From a virus: a DNA stretch of 29,367 nt. The stretch spans positions 1 to 29,367 of the IMG/VR virus record IMGVR_UViG_3300010045_000008; one strand, given 5' to 3'. Below the pieces are notes generated by a model. It saw nothing but the letters and a program-made list of their open reading frames with translations. It did no database searches and was not told the DNA's origin. Below are positions 27,819 through 29,367 of the stretch, piece after piece. Each line of letters begins with the position of its first letter. The first letter of the stretch is position 1. The position numbers were made by a program, and so were the translations under genes.

Positions 27819-28048
27819 CAGCCGCGTGCGTCCTGGTCGGCCGTTTCGACCATGTAACCCAGCTCGCGGAGGTAGAATGCGAAGATCGCGCGGTCCTTCG
27901 GGGCCATCTGACTGATCACCGACTGTGCCTGGTTCGGCTTGTCGTTCATCAGCAGCTGGAGTGCTCGGACCTCCGGTGCACTGACGTCGATGAGCGGGTG
28001 GAATGGGCTCGACTTCTTGGTGTCGCTGATCTCTCCCAGATCTACCAT
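27818..28048 (-). CDS. Small helical protein of unknown function
   Basis: The 76-aa protein starts at the second ATG of an ATGACCATG box, eight bases after GGAGG. An N-terminal polar part (DLGEISDTKKSSPFHPLIDV) is followed by three short helices (EVRALQLLMNDKPNQAQSVI, PKDRAIFAFYLRELGYMVE). No known family is evident. It is the first of three overlapping small genes between the right-hand glycosyltransferase gene and the terminator at 27437-27469. Confidence 0.6.
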   Translation of the reverse strand: MVDLGEISDTKKSSPFHPLIDVSAPEVRALQLLMNDKPNQAQSVISQMAPKDRAIFAFYLRELGYMVETADQDARG

Positions 28049-28067
28049 GGTCATTTCCTCCTTGGTC

Positions 28068-28718
28068 TCAGGCACCGCGTCCGGCGGTGCTTCCTTTATG
28101 TACTTGCCAGTACCAGGTTTTCGCGTCCAGGTGGCCGAACCGGTACCCGGCATCTAGCAGCCGGATCAGGTAGTCCTCGTCCTCTCCCCGGTACCGGCCG
28201 TCCTCCAGGGTGTAGCCGTCCCGGAATCCGCCGATCTCCTTGACGGCCTCCGTCATCACGACGTGCGTCATGGGGATGAAGGACCCCCGGTAGCGCACGT
28301 GTGCCTCGAACTCCGGGCACCAGCGCAGCCCCCACGGAGAGACCGGGAAGCGGCCCTGGTGAGTCGTGGCCGTAGGGTCCGAACCACCGACCATGACGGG
28401 CCGGGGGTAGACGAGGTCGTATCCCATGGGACCGAACAGTTCCCGGACACAGGAGGCGATGTGCGTCTCCTTGAGCCAGTCGTCGTCATCCAGGAACGCC
28501 ACCACGTCCGACGTCACCCGCTCAAGGGCGCGGTTTCTAGAGGCTGCCGCTCCGGTCCGTTCACTATCCCGCTCCACGATGATTTGATCCGGTGGACGCC
28601 GCTGGGACCGGACCGATTCGAGTGCTCGGTTCAGCAGTGCCTCTCTGCCTGGAATCGTAGGAATCACGACGGCGACAGTGAGGCGTTGTCGCCCGGTTGT
28701 CCGCTTGTGCTCACCCAT
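28068..28718 (-). CDS. GT2-family glycosyltransferase, second copy
   Basis: The 216-aa protein starts at ATG 28718, overlapping the stop of the winged-helix gene (TGATG). It has LTVAVVIPTIPGREALLNRA, ESVRSQRRPPDQIIVERDSE, SRNRALERVTSDVV and the metal-binding FLDDDDWLKETHIA. Near the end GEDEDYLIRLLDAGYRFGHL fits the catalytic acidic pair of GT2 enzymes. It is clearly related to the protein at 20947-21555. It is separated from that sugar cluster by the whole transfer-like module. The acceptor is unknown. Confidence 0.88.
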   Translation of the reverse strand: MGEHKRTTGRQRLTVAVVIPTIPGREALLNRALESVRSQRRPPDQIIVERDSERTGAAASRNRALERVTSDVVAFLDDDDWLKETHIASCVRELFGPMGYDLVYPRPVMVGGSDPTATTHQGRFPVSPWGLRWCPEFEAHVRYRGSFIPMTHVVMTEAVKEIGGFRDGYTLEDGRYRGEDEDYLIRLLDAGYRFGHLDAKTWYWQVHKGSTAGRGA

Positions 28719-28966
28719 CAGGGGCACCGCTCCTTTGTCTCGATCGTCCAGACCATGGCGCGTGACGATCCCCCGCAGGGTTTGACCCGCCCCGCCTTGC
28801 GGAGCCGTTCAAGCGCAAGATAGGTCACGGACCAGTTGATCCCCATCCGCTGGCTGATCTGCCGGCGGGACATCGGGCCTTCAGCTTTCAGGAGGTTCTC
28901 GATCGCGTTGTCGCGGTCGATCGTCTCCTGTGTTCTGGGACGGCCCCGGCCTCGTGTCTCTGACAC
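28718..28966 (-). CDS. Winged-helix DNA-binding protein
   Basis: The 82-aa protein is read from GTG 28966, with AGGAAG about ten bases upstream. After a basic arm (SETRGRGRPRTQETIDRDNA) comes a winged helix: IENLLKAEGPMSRRQISQRM, the recognition helix NWSVTYLALERLRKAGRV and a short wing to AMVWTIE. The AT-hook-like GRGRPR motif could add minor-groove contacts. It is a candidate for the repressor that binds the palindromic operators, or for a protein that binds the heptamer array; nothing in the sequence decides between them. Confidence 0.7.
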   Translation of the reverse strand: MSETRGRGRPRTQETIDRDNAIENLLKAEGPMSRRQISQRMGINWSVTYLALERLRKAGRVKPCGGSSRAMVWTIETKERCP

Positions 28967-28993
28967 TCTGATCACTTCCTTTCTGAGACGGAT

Positions 28994-29027
28994 GAAGGGC
29001 GGCCGGGCAGATACCCGACCGCCCTTC
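28994..29027 (-). terminator. Long hairpin behind the SSB-like gene
   Basis: GAAGGGCGG and CCGCCCTTC pair, and inside them CGGG pairs with CCCG, leaving a 6-base loop. It lies 22 bases after the stop of the gene at the right edge. No U-tract follows, but the stem is strong enough for an actinobacterial terminator. Confidence 0.65.
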
Positions 29028-29048
29028 ACTTGGATCACTTCGACAGAA

Positions 29049-29367
29049 CTAGAACGGCGGTTCCTGGTTGTACTGCTGCTCACCGGGGACCGGCTGCGGA
29101 GGCTGGGGCTGGGAGACGTCACCCGCAACAGGACCCGTCGCAGGAGGCGCCGTCGTGCCATAGCCGGGCGTGAAGCCGTTCGGTGTGCCGTTCCCATTCC
29201 CACCAGGCACGGGCTGTCCCGTCCCGGCCGGGATAGGAGGGCCCTGCTGCGCCGGCGGGTAACCGGGCACCGGTGCCTGCTGGTACTGCCCGGAGTGCTG
29301 CGGAGGCATCCCCGAGTGCGTTGCCGGGGCCGACGCCTGCTGCTGTGCCTGAGGCTGCGGGTAGCCA
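29049..29367 (-). CDS. C-terminal tail of a probable single-stranded-DNA-binding protein (partial)
   Basis: The frame runs off the right edge of the window, so only about 105 C-terminal residues are visible. They are an unordered Pro/Gly/Gln-rich linker (GYPPAQQGPPIPAGTGQP, TPNGFTPGYGTTAPP) that ends in QYNQEPPF. Bacterial and phage SSB proteins have just such a linker and a conserved acidic tip ending in PPF or IPF, which recruits replication and repair proteins. The tip here has fewer acids than usual. The OB-fold that would prove the call lies outside the window. Confidence 0.5.
   Translation of the reverse strand, partial: GYPQPQAQQQASAPATHSGMPPQHSGQYQQAPVPGYPPAQQGPPIPAGTGQPVPGGNGNGTPNGFTPGYGTTAPPATGPVAGDVSQPQPPQPVPGEQQYNQEPPF

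Larger units (their letters stand above)
12689..28055 (-). repeat. Start-associated octamer AATGACCA, nine dispersed copies
   Basis: On the reverse strand exact copies lie at 12689-12696, 14486-14493, 15206-15213, 16830-16837, 17665-17672, 18263-18270, 26279-26286, 27365-27372 and 28048-28055. Each lies within about 25 bases of a start codon. In five copies the element ends in the start (AATGACCATG, with a GGAG-like site before it); in the other four it precedes the ribosome site (AATGACCA-GGAG). Near matches occur before the genes starting at 14042, 19448, 22873 and 23268. None is seen on the forward strand. Confidence 0.75.

Noticed and set aside
27174-27857. Forward open frame of 227 codons rich in Cys, Pro and Arg
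   Set aside because: Its repeated CPRG pattern is the complement of the GAGGACA array, not a real protein; the reverse genes and promoter P4 explain the region.
1-29367. Insertion sequences, transposases or an integrase with attachment site
   Set aside because: No recombinase motif and no terminal inverted repeats with target duplication were seen anywhere in the window.

Overview
The window looks like part of the genome of a tailed phage (siphovirus morphology) that infects Streptomyces or a close relative. The evidence is a high-GC sequence, dense and often overlapping genes with many GTG starts, a tape-measure and minor-tail block followed by a lysis cassette, and actinobacterial families (WhiB, DUF397, a TraB/FtsK-like translocase, Spd-like membrane proteins). 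No terminase, portal, capsid, integrase or polymerase gene lies in the window.

Layout. Positions 1-12453 read forward: an HK97-gp10-like head-tail protein, a tail assembly chaperone with a probable -1 frameshift (slippery CCCGGGA at 723-729), a 1068-aa tape measure with a transglycosylase domain, a 944-aa tail-tip/minor tail protein, and a duplicated pair of small tail proteins. The lysis cassette follows (one-TM protein, small helical protein, three-TM holin-like protein, amidase endolysin), then a coiled-coil protein and a GT-B glycosyltransferase. From 12457 to the end everything reads in reverse and converges on the forward block with almost no gap.

The reverse arm falls into operons. 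Three near-identical promoters (14074-14112, 17693-17732, 19480-19520) have a -10 box overlapping the palindrome GATTTAGCTAAATC, and a fourth at 27370-27421 carries degenerate copies, so one repressor probably controls all four units. Many reverse genes share the octamer AATGACCA at their translation starts (nine exact copies). The proximal reverse arm holds a WhiB protein fused to a zinc ribbon, a DUF397 protein, one standard tRNA-Arg, one aberrant tRNA, one tRNA-like cloverleaf, a cluster of four tandem inverted repeats, a WYL-domain protein and many small proteins of unknown function.

The distal reverse arm (19541-27350) is the most unusual part. A four-TM Spd-like protein, a helical protein, a membrane-anchored FtsK/TraB-like translocase with a C-terminal winged helix, and three small membrane proteins resemble the tra-spd module of Streptomyces conjugative plasmids. 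Directly behind the translocase gene lie CCTGACA-type repeats spaced one helical turn apart, the position where such plasmids carry their clt transfer locus. A second and much larger array, more than 40 copies of GAGGACA/TGTCCTC with five 14-bp dyads, fills 26340-27760. The module runs without a gap into a surface-glycan-like cluster (two glycosyltransferases, a methyltransferase, an SDR epimerase/dehydratase and three micro-genes) coupled mostly by GTGA overlaps. The right end adds another glycosyltransferase, a winged-helix protein and the C-terminal tail of a probable single-stranded-DNA-binding protein. All functional statements come from reading motifs by eye; no database search was possible.
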